DNA of 64,000 nucleotides from Aestuariibaculum sp. M13 (GCF_024723255.1 NZ_JANIAC010000001.1:1193548-1257547); one strand, 5' to 3'. Shown: positions 18,622-28,372, numbered from the stretch's first letter. Made by a program: numbers and translations. The notes: a model not told the origin generated them from the sequence alone.

Positions 18622-20418
18622 TTAGTTTAATTGCTTAGAAGACAACCAAGCCTTTCTGGCCGTTTTTTGTTTGGCATTCAACTTTAGATTGTTAGCTTCA
18701 AACAGGCTTAAGCTATATGCTCTGTTTGGTAGTAAAGTCACTTTTGTTCTCTTCGGCACACCAAACCGTTCAAACTCAATTTGAATACTATCATTTGGCT
18801 TTAAACTAGCTATTAAAACATTAAAGTTATTAGAAGTTGTGAAATCTATTCCATCTACCTTTAAAATTTTATCACCTTCTTCCAGTCCGGCGTTATATGC
18901 TGCTGTTCCGATAATGGTGTTTTTGGAAATAAAACCTTCGTCGTTTACTGAAACTCCAAAATCGGGTTTATCTAAATCCTGAGTTAAAGTCACACCTACA
19001 GAACTTAATAAAGCCTTCATATCTGGCATATCACTTTTATAGATGTAATTCTTAAAAAAGTGAGATCCAAAAGCTTCTCCGGCATATTCATTTAACGTAT
19101 TATGCAAATCTTCAACGGTATATGACTTTTCATTTTTACCGTATTTGTTCCAAACCAGTTTCATAAAACCATCGAGATTTAATCCGTTTTGACGTAACGA
19201 CAAGTCTAAAGCCAGGCCAAGCATATTTCCGTATGAATAATAAGAAATGAATGTATTGTCTCTATTCACAGGATCTACTGAACGAGTCGCATCAACAAAC
19301 GGCGCCTGATAACTCATTTCAATAGGATTGAAAAATTGTCTCGCCGGAGAATTCCAAACATAATTAAAGGTTCCTGTAATACCATTTAAATATTGCTCTT
19401 CACTTATTAAACCCGATCGGCATAAGGTTAATGTCGTGTAATAACTGGTAAATCCTTCGGCAAACCAAAGTTCTCCACTCATATTAGCCTCTTCAAAATC
19501 GAACGGCTCCAAGGTATCAGGACGAATACGCTCTACGTTCCAGCAATGAAAAAACTCGTGAGCGACTGTTCCTAAATTCGCATCCATTCCGCCATCGGCC
19601 AAACTACGTGTGTTGGTAACAATGGTTGAATTTCTATGCTCCATACCATCGCCTGAAGCGTTAGAAATATAACACACCAAAAAAGTATACTCACCATAAT
19701 CGAACTTTGGCAATTCGCCATACACCTGTTCTTCCTCTAGAACAATTTTCTTAACGCGGTTAAAATATTCATCTAATTCCGCTTCAGTGCCGTTATGATG
19801 CAATACGAAGTTTATGGTTTGTCCGTTTACCTGAAAAGAACGTTCACTAAAATTGCTTATCTCGGTTGGGCTATCCATAAAATACTGCAAGTTTTCGGCG
19901 TAGTAGGTATTGTCTTTTACATGCTTTAATTGTGTTGCAACTTTCCATTTCAAATCTTCACGCACATTAAAAGTGACTTCCATAGCTTTATCTTCTAAAC
20001 TCGGCACATACAAAAAAGTTGCCGGCATATTTAAATGCGCATGGGTATCATCTATTTGAGAATAGGTGCCGCCACCTCGATTAGCGAATAAAATATAATG
20101 CACTTTTATGGTCCCGTCATGTCCGGAAACCTCCCAGGAATACGGATCGGGTCTTGATGTTTTTAATACCTTTCCTTTACCATCGGTTACCTTAACGCCG
20201 TAAACATTCTTCATAAATTCATGCAAAGCATAACGACCTGGTGAGGTTCTACTCATTCTAAATTCTACAGTTTTTTCCGTTAAATCCGTAAAAACGGCGT
20301 CAACAACCGCTTCGTGATGTCCGGCATTTTCAAAGGAAATATTATAGTTTGAGGCCACTTGTGCCTTGATTCTAAAACAACTTGAAACTAAAAGGAAAAT
20401 GAAAAGAATTCTACGCAT
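18622..20418 (-). CDS. M61-family peptidase with C-terminal PDZ domain
   Basis: A 598-residue secreted metallopeptidase of the M61 (glycyl aminopeptidase-like) group. It has a signal peptide (1-19), an N-terminal beta domain, the zinc site HEFFH at residues 287-291 with the downstream Glu in GELWFAEGFTSYY, and a PDZ domain near 490-580 (ISKNTIIGTAAYNAGLEEGDKIL split across its core). Its N-terminal part (SRTSPGRYALHEF) matches the family. It is probably periplasmic and cleaves short peptides. No operon partner is obvious. Confidence 0.9.
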   Translation of the reverse strand: MRRILFIFLLVSSCFRIKAQVASNYNISFENAGHHEAVVDAVFTDLTEKTVEFRMSRTSPGRYALHEFMKNVYGVKVTDGKGKVLKTSRPDPYSWEVSGHDGTIKVHYILFANRGGGTYSQIDDTHAHLNMPATFLYVPSLEDKAMEVTFNVREDLKWKVATQLKHVKDNTYYAENLQYFMDSPTEISNFSERSFQVNGQTINFVLHHNGTEAELDEYFNRVKKIVLEEEQVYGELPKFDYGEYTFLVCYISNASGDGMEHRNSTIVTNTRSLADGGMDANLGTVAHEFFHCWNVERIRPDTLEPFDFEEANMSGELWFAEGFTSYYTTLTLCRSGLISEEQYLNGITGTFNYVWNSPARQFFNPIEMSYQAPFVDATRSVDPVNRDNTFISYYSYGNMLGLALDLSLRQNGLNLDGFMKLVWNKYGKNEKSYTVEDLHNTLNEYAGEAFGSHFFKNYIYKSDMPDMKALLSSVGVTLTQDLDKPDFGVSVNDEGFISKNTIIGTAAYNAGLEEGDKILKVDGIDFTTSNNFNVLIASLKPNDSIQIEFERFGVPKRTKVTLLPNRAYSLSLFEANNLKLNAKQKTARKAWLSSKQLN

Positions 20419-20648
20419 TACAACATTTTAAACGACTAAGATAACATTTTTGAATCATCGATAGTTTTAATGAAAATTGAAAATAAAAGTTATCCTTGTA
20501 ACAAATCACAGATTTCACCTACATATATAACGAAAACCAAAATTTTACAGACTCCTATTAACCTAATTAAGAACACATTAATTTTAGATATAGGAATTTC
20601 ATGAAATCTATGTTGATTTTACTTTCGAATTAGTCATATAAAACCACA

Positions 20649-20686
20649 AAAAGGTTTTATATTGAATCATAAAATTTAAACCTTTT
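20649..20686. repeat. Inverted repeat just upstream of the NfeD-like gene
   Basis: Perfect 9-bp arms (20649-20657 AAAAGGTTT and 20678-20686 AAACCTTTT) are separated by 20 AT-rich bases and end 4 bases before the ATG. It may be an operator or a leader hairpin that affects translation of the NfeD-flotillin unit. Confidence 0.55.
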
Positions 20687-20690
20687 AATT

Positions 20691-21269
20691 ATGACCGAGT
20701 GGTTTTACAGCTTAGAACTCTTTCCTCAGATTTACTGGGGTATTGCTCTGGTAGCTTCACTAATTTTTATCATTATGATGATTCTAACCTTTGTTGGAGG
20801 AGATTCTGATGGATTAGAACTTGAAACGGATGCCGAAATAGAAACCGACACGGGAATCGGTTTTCAATTCATCACTTTTAAAAATTTGGTTGGATTCTTT
20901 ACCATTTTTGGGTGGAGTGGTATTGCATGCATTGATGCAGGTGTATCAAAACCGCTTACCGTTGTTATTTCTCTAATTGCTGGTTTAGTAATGATGAGTA
21001 TTATGGCGGCCATGTTTTACTATATGAAAAAACTAAATCATAGTGGTACACTTGACTTTAAAAATGCTATAGGTGCTGTTGGTGAAGTTTATTTAACTAT
21101 CGGTGCTAACCGCTCGTCTATTGGTAAAGCTCATGTTCGTATTCAAGGCGCTTTACGTGAACTTGAAGCCTTAACCGATGCACAAACTACCTTAAAATCG
21201 GGAACCGTAATAAAAGTAAAAGACGTTACCGATAACGGAATTTTAATTGTAGAACAACTTAATAACTAA
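20691..21269 (+). CDS. NfeD/YqiJ-like membrane protein (flotillin partner)
   Basis: A 192-residue protein with three hydrophobic segments (about 15-38, 65-82, 88-110) and a C-terminal OB-fold-like beta domain (AIGAVGEVYLTIGANRSSIGKAHV, given here only in outline), as in NfeD and YqiJ proteins. The flotillin-like gene follows after four bases, which is the standard pairing of these families. Together they are thought to organise membrane microdomains. An inverted repeat sits right before its start codon. Confidence 0.8.
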   Translation: MTEWFYSLELFPQIYWGIALVASLIFIIMMILTFVGGDSDGLELETDAEIETDTGIGFQFITFKNLVGFFTIFGWSGIACIDAGVSKPLTVVISLIAGLVMMSIMAAMFYYMKKLNHSGTLDFKNAIGAVGEVYLTIGANRSSIGKAHVRIQGALRELEALTDAQTTLKSGTVIKVKDVTDNGILIVEQLNN

Positions 21270-21273
21270 TTTA

Positions 21274-22713
21274 ATGCTAACACTTATTACTCAGGACGCC
21301 TTTAGTTTTGGGCTTCCTATGGCTGTTATTGCAGCCATCATGTTCATTTTTGTATTTTTTATTGTACTTATTCGCCGTTATAAACGCTGTCCTTCCGATC
21401 GCATTTTAGTGGTTTATGGTAAAGTAGCTGGCGGACAATCGGCAAAATGTATTCACGGGGGTGCTGCCTTTATTTTTCCGGTTATTCAGGATTACGAATT
21501 TCTGGATTTAACACCTATTTCTATTGAAGTCAATCTGGTTAACGCCCTGTCAAAACAAAACATCCGTGTTAATGTTCCTTCACGTTTCACCATTGGTGTA
21601 TCTACCGAACCTGGTATTATGCAAAATGCTGCCGAGCGTTTATTAGGTTTATCAATGAACGATGTACAAGAGTTAGCTAAAGAAATTATTTTCGGTCAGT
21701 TGCGTTTAGTAGTCGCTTCTATGGACATTGAGGAAATCAATTCCGACAGAGATAAATTCTTAACCAATATTTCACAAAGTGTCGAGTCTGAGCTTAAAAA
21801 GGTAGGTTTAAAACTTATTAACGTTAACATTACAGATATTGTTGACGAGTCGGGTTATATTGAAGCTTTAGGTAAAGAAGCTGCTGCACACGCTATAAAC
21901 GCGGCTCGTAAATCGGTTGCCGAGAAAAACAGAGACGGTTCTATTGGTGAGGCAAATGCAGTACAAGACGAAAGAACTCAAGTTGCTGCCGCCAATGCTC
22001 AAGCTGTTGAAGGTGAGAATACCGCAAAAATCGCGGTAGCTAATTCCGATTCGTTACGTCGTCAACGTGAAGCAGAAGCAGAACGTGTAGCTATTGCATC
22101 AGAAAAAGTACAAAGTGCAAAAGCATTAGAGGAAGCTTATGCTGCTGAAAAAGAAGCCGAAACTGCCAGAGCAGAACGTGAGCGTTCATCACAAATGGCC
22201 GATATTATCGTTCCTGCCGAAATCGACAAAAAGAAAGTAGAGATTGATGCCGAAGCTGACGCAGAACGTATTAGAAGACGCGCTAAAGGGGAAGCCGATG
22301 CGATTTTATTTAAAGCACAAGCCGAAGCACAAGGTATTTACGAGGTCTTAACCAAACAAGCAGCCGGTCTTGATGAAATTGTAAAAGCTGCCGGAAACAG
22401 TTCAAGAGATGCTGTGTTATTATTGATTGCAGACAAACTTCCTGAGCTGGTTAAATTACAATCTGAAGCCATTAAAAATATCAAGATTGATAAAGTTACC
22501 GTTTGGGATAATGGAAGTACTAAAGATGGCAAATCATCTACTGCAAATTTCCTTTCTGGCATGTATAAATCGGTGCCACCATTACAAGACATGTTTAATA
22601 TGGCCGGTATGCAATTACCTGAGTATTTAAAAGGAAAAGATATTGAAGTTAAATCGGAATCAACGATAACAGATAGTACTGATATCGAGGAATCTCCAAC
22701 AGATAAAGAGTAA
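21274..22713 (+). CDS. Flotillin/YqiK-like SPFH membrane scaffold protein
   Basis: A 479-residue flotillin-family protein. It has one N-terminal membrane helix (about 10-30), an SPFH domain (about 35-210, with RRYKRCPSDRILVVYGK), then a long Ala/Glu-rich coiled coil (about 210-380, AEAERVAIASEKVQSAKALE-like repeats) and a low-complexity acidic tail. It is the second gene with the NfeD-like partner and ends at a clear terminator. The likely role is scaffolding of membrane domains or stress response; no specific client is visible. Confidence 0.92.
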   Translation: MLTLITQDAFSFGLPMAVIAAIMFIFVFFIVLIRRYKRCPSDRILVVYGKVAGGQSAKCIHGGAAFIFPVIQDYEFLDLTPISIEVNLVNALSKQNIRVNVPSRFTIGVSTEPGIMQNAAERLLGLSMNDVQELAKEIIFGQLRLVVASMDIEEINSDRDKFLTNISQSVESELKKVGLKLINVNITDIVDESGYIEALGKEAAAHAINAARKSVAEKNRDGSIGEANAVQDERTQVAAANAQAVEGENTAKIAVANSDSLRRQREAEAERVAIASEKVQSAKALEEAYAAEKEAETARAERERSSQMADIIVPAEIDKKKVEIDAEADAERIRRRAKGEADAILFKAQAEAQGIYEVLTKQAAGLDEIVKAAGNSSRDAVLLLIADKLPELVKLQSEAIKNIKIDKVTVWDNGSTKDGKSSTANFLSGMYKSVPPLQDMFNMAGMQLPEYLKGKDIEVKSESTITDSTDIEESPTDKE

Positions 22714-22726
22714 TAATACTCTCTTT

Positions 22727-22766
22727 CATAAAAGCCTCATTATTAAATTAATGAGGCTTTTTATTT
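22727..22766. terminator. Bidirectional terminator between flotillin and MocR-type genes
   Basis: A perfect 12-bp stem (22731-22742 with 22749-22760) with a 6-base loop lies between the two convergent genes, with T-rich DNA after it on the plus strand and on the minus strand. Confidence 0.9.
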
Positions 22767-24266
22767 TAATACCACTTGACTGTATGCTCTATAAAGTTTC
22801 TCTACTACCACCTCAATCTCTTCTTCATTTAACTGTCCAAATCCCAAACGAATAGCACAGGTATTTTTATCCTGATATAAAATGGTTTTTGGAATGAACA
22901 AATCATGCTTTTCAGATGCTTCAGCAAGCTTTACTAAAGAAATTTTTGGTTCAAATTGCAACCACAATGCCAAACCTCCTGAAGGAATTTCAAAACTAAC
23001 GTTATCACCAAAATGATTTTTTAATAATTCGCATAAAACATCACGCCGTTGCTTGTAAACAATAATATTCTTTTTTATTAGCCGAGAAATTTCGCCTTCA
23101 TGAATTAATTCTGCCAACATTTGTTCCTGAATTAAATCACCTTGTTTATCGAGTAATTGCAAATAGTTTTTGGCTTCTGAAATTAAATTATCAGGTGCCA
23201 CTACAAACCCTGTTTGAAAACTTGGAAATAGAGATTGCCCCAACTTACCAAGATAGATAACCATACCATTAGCATCGGCACTCGCCATGGGTAGCATGGC
23301 CGAGCCTTCGTATTGAAAATCATAATCGTAATCATCTTCAATAATCGCAAAACCATATTGTTTAGCCAATTCCAATAATTTTAAGCGTCGCTCGGCACTA
23401 AGCGTCCTTGTAGTTGGATAATCACGTTGTGCACAAACATAAACACACCGAATAGTCCCTTTTACAAAATGCGTTTTAATATAATCTACATCCAGTCCGT
23501 CCTCATCAACAGGAATCGTTTTAATAATCGCACCAACTTCCTGAAAAATCATATTAGATTCGTAATTACTCAACTGCCCCACCAATACCACATCCTTAGG
23601 TTTTATAAGCAGCTGCGAAACGATATATAAACTCATTTCGGTACTTCGGGTATTCACAATATTTCCCGGATTAATGTGAAATCCGCGTGTTGCGTTCAAA
23701 TAATTACAGAGCTGATTTTCGAAAATGGAATGTATCTGCTCTCCTGCTCTATTCCATTTTGGTATTAACGATTTCCGTTTCATGGCCGCACTATACCACT
23801 TTGAAAACTGATGAACTGGATGTAATCTTAAATCGGGTTTTCCATCGCTAATACTGTATTTGGCATTCGTAATTTGAGTAGTAGGCGCTAAATGTAATGC
23901 CGTTTGAAAAGGAAAACCTGTAGTTTTTGAATACGTATATGCCTGATCAATTTGTTGTGTTGGTGCGGTTATCTTAGCAGTATGCTGTTCCGGTACTAAA
24001 ACAAAAGTACCTTTATTTGGTTGAATTTCTACCCAACCTTGTGAAGCCAACTCATCATAAATAGCAACAGCCGTATTTCTATGCACTTTTAACAACTGAC
24101 TTAATACACGTGTTCCAGGTAATAGTGTGCCTTTTAATACATAGCCTCGTTGAATTAAATTAATAATCTGCTCGGCAACCTGCATATATACGGGCTTCGG
24201 TAATACTTTATCAAAAGTGATAAGTTTTTCAAAAAGACTTTCAACCGGACTATTTACTGTTTTCAA
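22761..24266 (-). CDS. MocR-type GntR regulator with degenerate aminotransferase domain
   Basis: A 501-residue MocR/PdxR-type regulator: GntR winged helix (about 20-90, PVYMQVAEQIINLIQRG then VLSQLLKVHRNTAVAIY) plus an aminotransferase fold (about 150-495). It retains TRTLSAERR, IIEDDYDYDFQYE and AIRLGF. The segment that normally reads GTFSK, carrying the PLP-binding lysine, is GKLGQSLFP with Gln344 at the lysine position, and the nearby conserved Arg is Gln351. It may therefore sense something other than PLP, or bind PLP without a Schiff base. The start is TTG at 24266: the next Met (residue 28) lies inside the winged helix. An operator-like repeat abuts the start, suggesting autoregulation and control of the divergent receptor-bioB unit. 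Confidence 0.9.
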   Translation of the reverse strand: MKTVNSPVESLFEKLITFDKVLPKPVYMQVAEQIINLIQRGYVLKGTLLPGTRVLSQLLKVHRNTAVAIYDELASQGWVEIQPNKGTFVLVPEQHTAKITAPTQQIDQAYTYSKTTGFPFQTALHLAPTTQITNAKYSISDGKPDLRLHPVHQFSKWYSAAMKRKSLIPKWNRAGEQIHSIFENQLCNYLNATRGFHINPGNIVNTRSTEMSLYIVSQLLIKPKDVVLVGQLSNYESNMIFQEVGAIIKTIPVDEDGLDVDYIKTHFVKGTIRCVYVCAQRDYPTTRTLSAERRLKLLELAKQYGFAIIEDDYDYDFQYEGSAMLPMASADANGMVIYLGKLGQSLFPSFQTGFVVAPDNLISEAKNYLQLLDKQGDLIQEQMLAELIHEGEISRLIKKNIIVYKQRRDVLCELLKNHFGDNVSFEIPSGGLALWLQFEPKISLVKLAEASEKHDLFIPKTILYQDKNTCAIRLGFGQLNEEEIEVVVEKLYRAYSQVVLK

Positions 24267-24287
24267 ACTGGACTACTTTAATAGTCC
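24247..24287. promoter_or_regulatory. Candidate MocR operator with three GGACTA half-sites
   Basis: GGACTA occurs at 24247-24252 and 24270-24275 as a direct repeat (23-base period), followed by TAGTCC at 24282-24287, forming an inverted repeat with a 6-base spacer. The set lies between divergent genes; the first half-site is within the first codons of the regulator. Two direct plus one inverted site is an arrangement known for MocR regulators. Confidence 0.7.
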
Positions 24288-24331
24288 GCTAAGTTACGAC
24301 TTTTGCACTGTTTTTAAATTTAAACTTAATC

Positions 24332-26149
24332 ATGAAAAACAAACTGACTCTCATTTCATTTATAATGCTTTTTAGCTTATTCGCTAAAGCACAAAATGAA
24401 CCTGTTAAAATAGATTCGCTACAGGAAGTTACCATTACCTCAACACGTATCGATTTACCTTTTAAAGAAAACTCAAGAACCATAAATATTATATCTTCTG
24501 AAGATATTAAAAATAGCGCGGCTACTAACGTGGCAGACTTACTTCAACAAGTAGCTGGAATCGACATCAGAAAACGAGGAACGGGAGGTAGCCAAGCCGA
24601 TTTATACATTCGTGGTGGTAGTTTTGATCAAACCCTTTTACTTATCGACGGTATAAAAATGGACGATGCACAAACCGGACATCACACCATGAACGCCGCT
24701 TTACCAATTGAAGTTATTGAACGTATTGAAATTATAAAAGGACCGGCTGCCAGAGCTTTTGGTCAAAACGCTTTTGCCGGAGCGATAAACATTGTAACTA
24801 AAAACCAACTAAAAAATAGTGTTTCGGCTAATATAGAAACAGGCTCTTTCAATCAGTTAAACGGATCGGTGACTGTGGGGTCTGACTTAGAAAACTCCTC
24901 ACATATTGCACATATGGGGAAATTATCCTCTGACGGTTACAGAACCAATTCAGATTACGATAATTCAAACTATTTCTTAAAAAGTGTATTCAATAAAAAT
25001 ACGCTTCCAATAGAAATGCTTGCAACTTTCTTTGAAAGAAAATTTGGTGCAGAAAACTTCTATACCTCAAACGCAACATTTCACGAATACGAAGAAACTC
25101 AAAACAGTTTAATTGGCTTATCCACAGCATTTCAAACCAATAATCTAAAAATTAAACCGAGATTGTATTGGAAACGCAATCAGGATATGTTTTTGCTAAG
25201 ACGTAATGAACCAAGTTTTTACAGAAATTTACACATTAGTAATAAAGTAGGTGCTGAAATCAATACGTCTTACACCTCAAATTTAGGGGTTACCGGATTG
25301 GGTGTTGATGTATCACAAATTTACATGACTAGTAACACCTTAGGGGATCGTGACAGATTGATGGCTACAGCATTTTTAGAACATCGCTTTAAAATTGAAA
25401 ATTTAGATATTACACCGGGTGTGGCTGTAACTTACTTTTCAGATTTTAAATTTCATGCGTTCCCTGGTGTAGATTTAGGATATAAAATCTCTGAAACCTT
25501 TAGAGCTTACGGTAATGTAGGTTATACTTACCGTGTACCAACCTACACCGATTTATATTACAGCGACCCTTCTTCTATTGGAAATGAAGATTTACAACCT
25601 GAAGAAGCACTTTCTGGTGAAATTGGAGGTAAATTTTTCTCTTCAAGATTCAATGCCTCGTTTGCATTATTTTATAAAGACGCCGAAAACTTAATTGATT
25701 ATGTAAAAGCTAATACAGACGATCCTTTTATGGCACAAAACATTAGAGATTCTAAAACTAAAGGATTTGAAGTTAATACCTCTTACAATTTCACAGTTAA
25801 CAACTTAAAGCAAAATTTATCGGTTGGATATACCTTTATGGAAGACAAAATTGAAGACATCAACCTTGATTTCTCAAAATATTCCATCAATTCTCTTAAG
25901 CACCATTTTACATCACGATTAAGTACTCGCATTACAAAAAACATCAACTTTAATGTGATTTATAAATACGCTGAACGTACCCAAGGATTAAGCTATAATG
26001 TATTAGATGCATCGGCGATTTTTAATTTCAACCAAGTTGAATTAAGCATTACAGCAAACAATATTTTCGATGCCGATTACATCGAGACCGGTATTGTACC
26101 AATGCCTCCAAGTAATGTATTATTTGGTTTACGTTACAACTTTAAATAA
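24332..26149 (+). CDS. TonB-dependent receptor, possibly for biotin or a precursor
   Basis: A 605-residue TonB-dependent receptor of the small, vitamin-receptor size class. It has a signal peptide (to about residue 20), TonB-box-like SLQEVTITSTRI, a plug (VADLLQQVAGIDIRKRG, QTLLLIDGIKM, EIIKGPAARAFGQNAFAGA) and a barrel ending in LFGLRYNFK. No carboxypeptidase-like N-terminal domain is present. bioB starts six bases after it, so the two are one operon, which makes biotin or a biotin-related compound a reasonable ligand (inference). The other candidate is any cofactor linked to the MocR-type regulator. Confidence 0.88.
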   Translation: MKNKLTLISFIMLFSLFAKAQNEPVKIDSLQEVTITSTRIDLPFKENSRTINIISSEDIKNSAATNVADLLQQVAGIDIRKRGTGGSQADLYIRGGSFDQTLLLIDGIKMDDAQTGHHTMNAALPIEVIERIEIIKGPAARAFGQNAFAGAINIVTKNQLKNSVSANIETGSFNQLNGSVTVGSDLENSSHIAHMGKLSSDGYRTNSDYDNSNYFLKSVFNKNTLPIEMLATFFERKFGAENFYTSNATFHEYEETQNSLIGLSTAFQTNNLKIKPRLYWKRNQDMFLLRRNEPSFYRNLHISNKVGAEINTSYTSNLGVTGLGVDVSQIYMTSNTLGDRDRLMATAFLEHRFKIENLDITPGVAVTYFSDFKFHAFPGVDLGYKISETFRAYGNVGYTYRVPTYTDLYYSDPSSIGNEDLQPEEALSGEIGGKFFSSRFNASFALFYKDAENLIDYVKANTDDPFMAQNIRDSKTKGFEVNTSYNFTVNNLKQNLSVGYTFMEDKIEDINLDFSKYSINSLKHHFTSRLSTRITKNINFNVIYKYAERTQGLSYNVLDASAIFNFNQVELSITANNIFDADYIETGIVPMPPSNVLFGLRYNFK

Positions 26150-26155
26150 ATAATT

Positions 26156-27250
26156 ATGGCGGCGGCAAGTCACAACTGGACACAAAAAGAGATTTTAGCA
26201 ATCTACAACAAACCATTGATGGAGCTACTTTACGAAGCAGCTACTGTACATCGGTTGCACCACAATCCGAATACCGTTCAGGTAAGCACTTTACTTTCTG
26301 TCAAAACAGGGGGTTGCCCTGAAGATTGTGGGTATTGTCCGCAAGCCGCACGCTATCACACCAAAATAGAAGGCAACGATTTAATGTCCGTTACGCAGGT
26401 AAAGGCTCAGGCTTTACGTGCCAAAGCGTCTGGTAGCTCCCGTGTTTGTATGGGAGCCGCTTGGCGTAATGTTAAAGACGGTGCAGAATTCGATCAGGTT
26501 TTAGAAATGGTGCGCACCATTAACAAACTGGATATGGAGGTCTGCTGTACTTTAGGCATGCTTACCGAAAATCAGGCGAAGCGATTAGCTGAAGCTGGGT
26601 TGTATGCTTATAATCACAATTTAGATTCTTCTGAAGATTATTATAAAGAAGTAATTTCTACGCGAGGCTTCGAAGATCGCCTAAAAACAATTAATAATGT
26701 TAGAAAAACCAATGTTACCGTTTGTAGCGGTGGCATTATAGGCATGGGAGAAACCGAAGACGATCGCGCAGGTATGTTAGTGGCTTTATCCACTTTAAAT
26801 CCGCAACCAGAATCGGTACCTATCAATGCTTTGGTAGCTGTTAAAGGCACACCATTAGAAGACCAGAAACCGGTTTCTATCTGGGAAATGGTACGCATGG
26901 TTGCCACAACACGTATTGTTATGCCTGAAACACAAGTACGCTTAAGTGCTGGTCGAACACAAATGTCACAAGAAGGACAAGCCCTATGTTTCTTTGCTGG
27001 AGCGAATTCCATTTTTGCTGGCGACAAACTATTGACCACACCCAATCCGGATGTTAATGAAGATATGGAATTGTTCAAATTACTTGGTTTAACCACGCAA
27101 AAACCATTTATAAAAAAGATGCAACCAGAAACCGTTGAAGCTGAAGATTCGCAATTTCAGGACTTAGGCGAAAAACCCAAATGGAGTAGACCAGAGCATA
27201 CCATTGAACGAAATGAATCAGCAAAAGAAAAAGCTAAATCTTTAAAATAA
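26156..27250 (+). CDS. bioB: Biotin synthase
   Basis: Radical SAM enzyme that inserts sulfur into dethiobiotin to make biotin. The 364 residues include the SAM cluster motif Cys54-x3-Cys58-x2-Cys61 ([10 protein letters not shown]), the YNHNLDSS segment and the SAGRTQMS block with the conserved Arg near the auxiliary cluster. The C-terminal 40 residues are charged and extend beyond E. coli BioB. It follows the receptor gene by six bases; no other biotin genes (bioA, D, F) are here. Control probably passes through the operator at 24247-24287. Confidence 0.97.
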   Translation: MAAASHNWTQKEILAIYNKPLMELLYEAATVHRLHHNPNTVQVSTLLSVKTGGCPEDCGYCPQAARYHTKIEGNDLMSVTQVKAQALRAKASGSSRVCMGAAWRNVKDGAEFDQVLEMVRTINKLDMEVCCTLGMLTENQAKRLAEAGLYAYNHNLDSSEDYYKEVISTRGFEDRLKTINNVRKTNVTVCSGGIIGMGETEDDRAGMLVALSTLNPQPESVPINALVAVKGTPLEDQKPVSIWEMVRMVATTRIVMPETQVRLSAGRTQMSQEGQALCFFAGANSIFAGDKLLTTPNPDVNEDMELFKLLGLTTQKPFIKKMQPETVEAEDSQFQDLGEKPKWSRPEHTIERNESAKEKAKSLK

Positions 27251-27273
27251 CAGATTAAACACAATTAACATAT

Positions 27274-27307
27274 AAAGCCCTCTCTTGTTATAGAGAAGGC
27301 TTTTTTA
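27274..27307 (+). terminator. Terminator after bioB
   Basis: Stem 27274-27285 with 27292-27303 (12 bp, one mismatch) and a 6-base loop, followed by T-rich sequence. It closes the receptor-bioB operon. Confidence 0.85.
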
Positions 27308-27336
27308 TTTCTTTATATTTATGCCAAACAAATATC

Positions 27337-28308
27337 ATGAATTATCCATCTATACTTTTTAGCATCGTCTTTCTATTCCTATTTAATTCTATATTAAATG
27401 GCCAAACAGACCCCGATATTTTCAGCAAATTCGAATCAAAATTTCATGAAATTAATGGCTATAAAATAAATGTTGAAGTTAAAGGAGAAGGACAACCCAT
27501 TTTCTTTCTTCCCGGCGGACCGGGTAATTCTCATGATTACATGCAAGCTAACTTTGGACAATATTACAAAAGCCATAAAGTAGTATTCTTCGATTTCTTA
27601 GGCAGAGGAAAAAGTGACGATGCCAAAGATCTTTCGGAATATTCTGTCGAAAATGATGTAGACCTAATTGAACAACTAAGAAAACTATTAAATTTTGATA
27701 GAATTTCGATTGTAGGACACTCCTACGGAACAGTTCCAGCGCAAGCATATAGTATAAAATATCCCAATAATGTTGACAAATTATTGCTTATAAGTGGATT
27801 TCATGGAGGAGAGATGTGGCAAGCTAATTGCGATAGCTACAACCACTACACAAAAACACACTTTCCTGAAAAATGGAAACAAGTAGATTCTTTAAGAGCA
27901 TTGGGGTATGTTTCTAGTCAGGAGCCCTTAAAATCACTTTACGCCAGCTTTCCTACAAAATATATTTATTATCACAACACAAATATTGAAGGCAATCACC
28001 CTAATGAACCTTACAGACGTTGGTCTAGCGATGTTTATGAAACTATTATTGGACGAGATGGGGATTTTTACGTTAGTGGAAGTATGATTAATCAGGACTA
28101 TCGCCAAGAGTTAAAAAATGTAAAGGCTAAAACTATGATTATTGCAGGTCGATACGATGGAGTTTCAACTCCAGAATTCAATATCCAATATAAAACATTT
28201 ATGCCTCAGGCTCAATTTGAAATGTTTGAAAATAGTGGTCATAATCCATATTTAGAAGAACCTGAAAAATTTTACAAATTATTTGATACCTTTTTTGAAG
28301 TGAAATAA
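27337..28308 (+). CDS. Secreted alpha/beta hydrolase
   Basis: A 323-residue alpha/beta-hydrolase with a signal peptide (about 1-23). The fold marks are FLPGGPGNSHDY (oxyanion region), FFDFLGRGKSDD, the nucleophile elbow GHSYG near residue 130, the acid in AGRYDGVSTPE and the His in NSGHNPYLEEP, so the triad is complete. The HGGP-like loop resembles proline iminopeptidases, but an esterase role is as likely. It is a single gene after the bioB terminator with no clear partner. Confidence 0.85.
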   Translation: MNYPSILFSIVFLFLFNSILNGQTDPDIFSKFESKFHEINGYKINVEVKGEGQPIFFLPGGPGNSHDYMQANFGQYYKSHKVVFFDFLGRGKSDDAKDLSEYSVENDVDLIEQLRKLLNFDRISIVGHSYGTVPAQAYSIKYPNNVDKLLLISGFHGGEMWQANCDSYNHYTKTHFPEKWKQVDSLRALGYVSSQEPLKSLYASFPTKYIYYHNTNIEGNHPNEPYRRWSSDVYETIIGRDGDFYVSGSMINQDYRQELKNVKAKTMIIAGRYDGVSTPEFNIQYKTFMPQAQFEMFENSGHNPYLEEPEKFYKLFDTFFEVK

Positions 28309-28364
28309 TAATTAAAAAGGAATTTAATCGATAAACTCTAATTCCAAATTCCATAACCTTTTCT

Positions 28365-28372
28365 TAACTTTG
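28365..28372 (+). promoter_or_regulatory. Promoter -7 element for the JmjC-like gene
   Basis: TAACTTTG fits TAnnTTTG and gives a leader of about 15 bases to the TTG start at 28394, which supports that unusual start. Confidence 0.6.

Noticed and set aside
26150-26155. Riboswitch before bioB
   Set aside because: There are only six bases between the receptor gene and bioB, and no structured leader before the receptor gene.
26641-27096. 151-codon open frame antisense inside bioB
   Set aside because: It covers the conserved core of biotin synthase on the other strand, has no family likeness and no promoter; it follows from bioB codon use.
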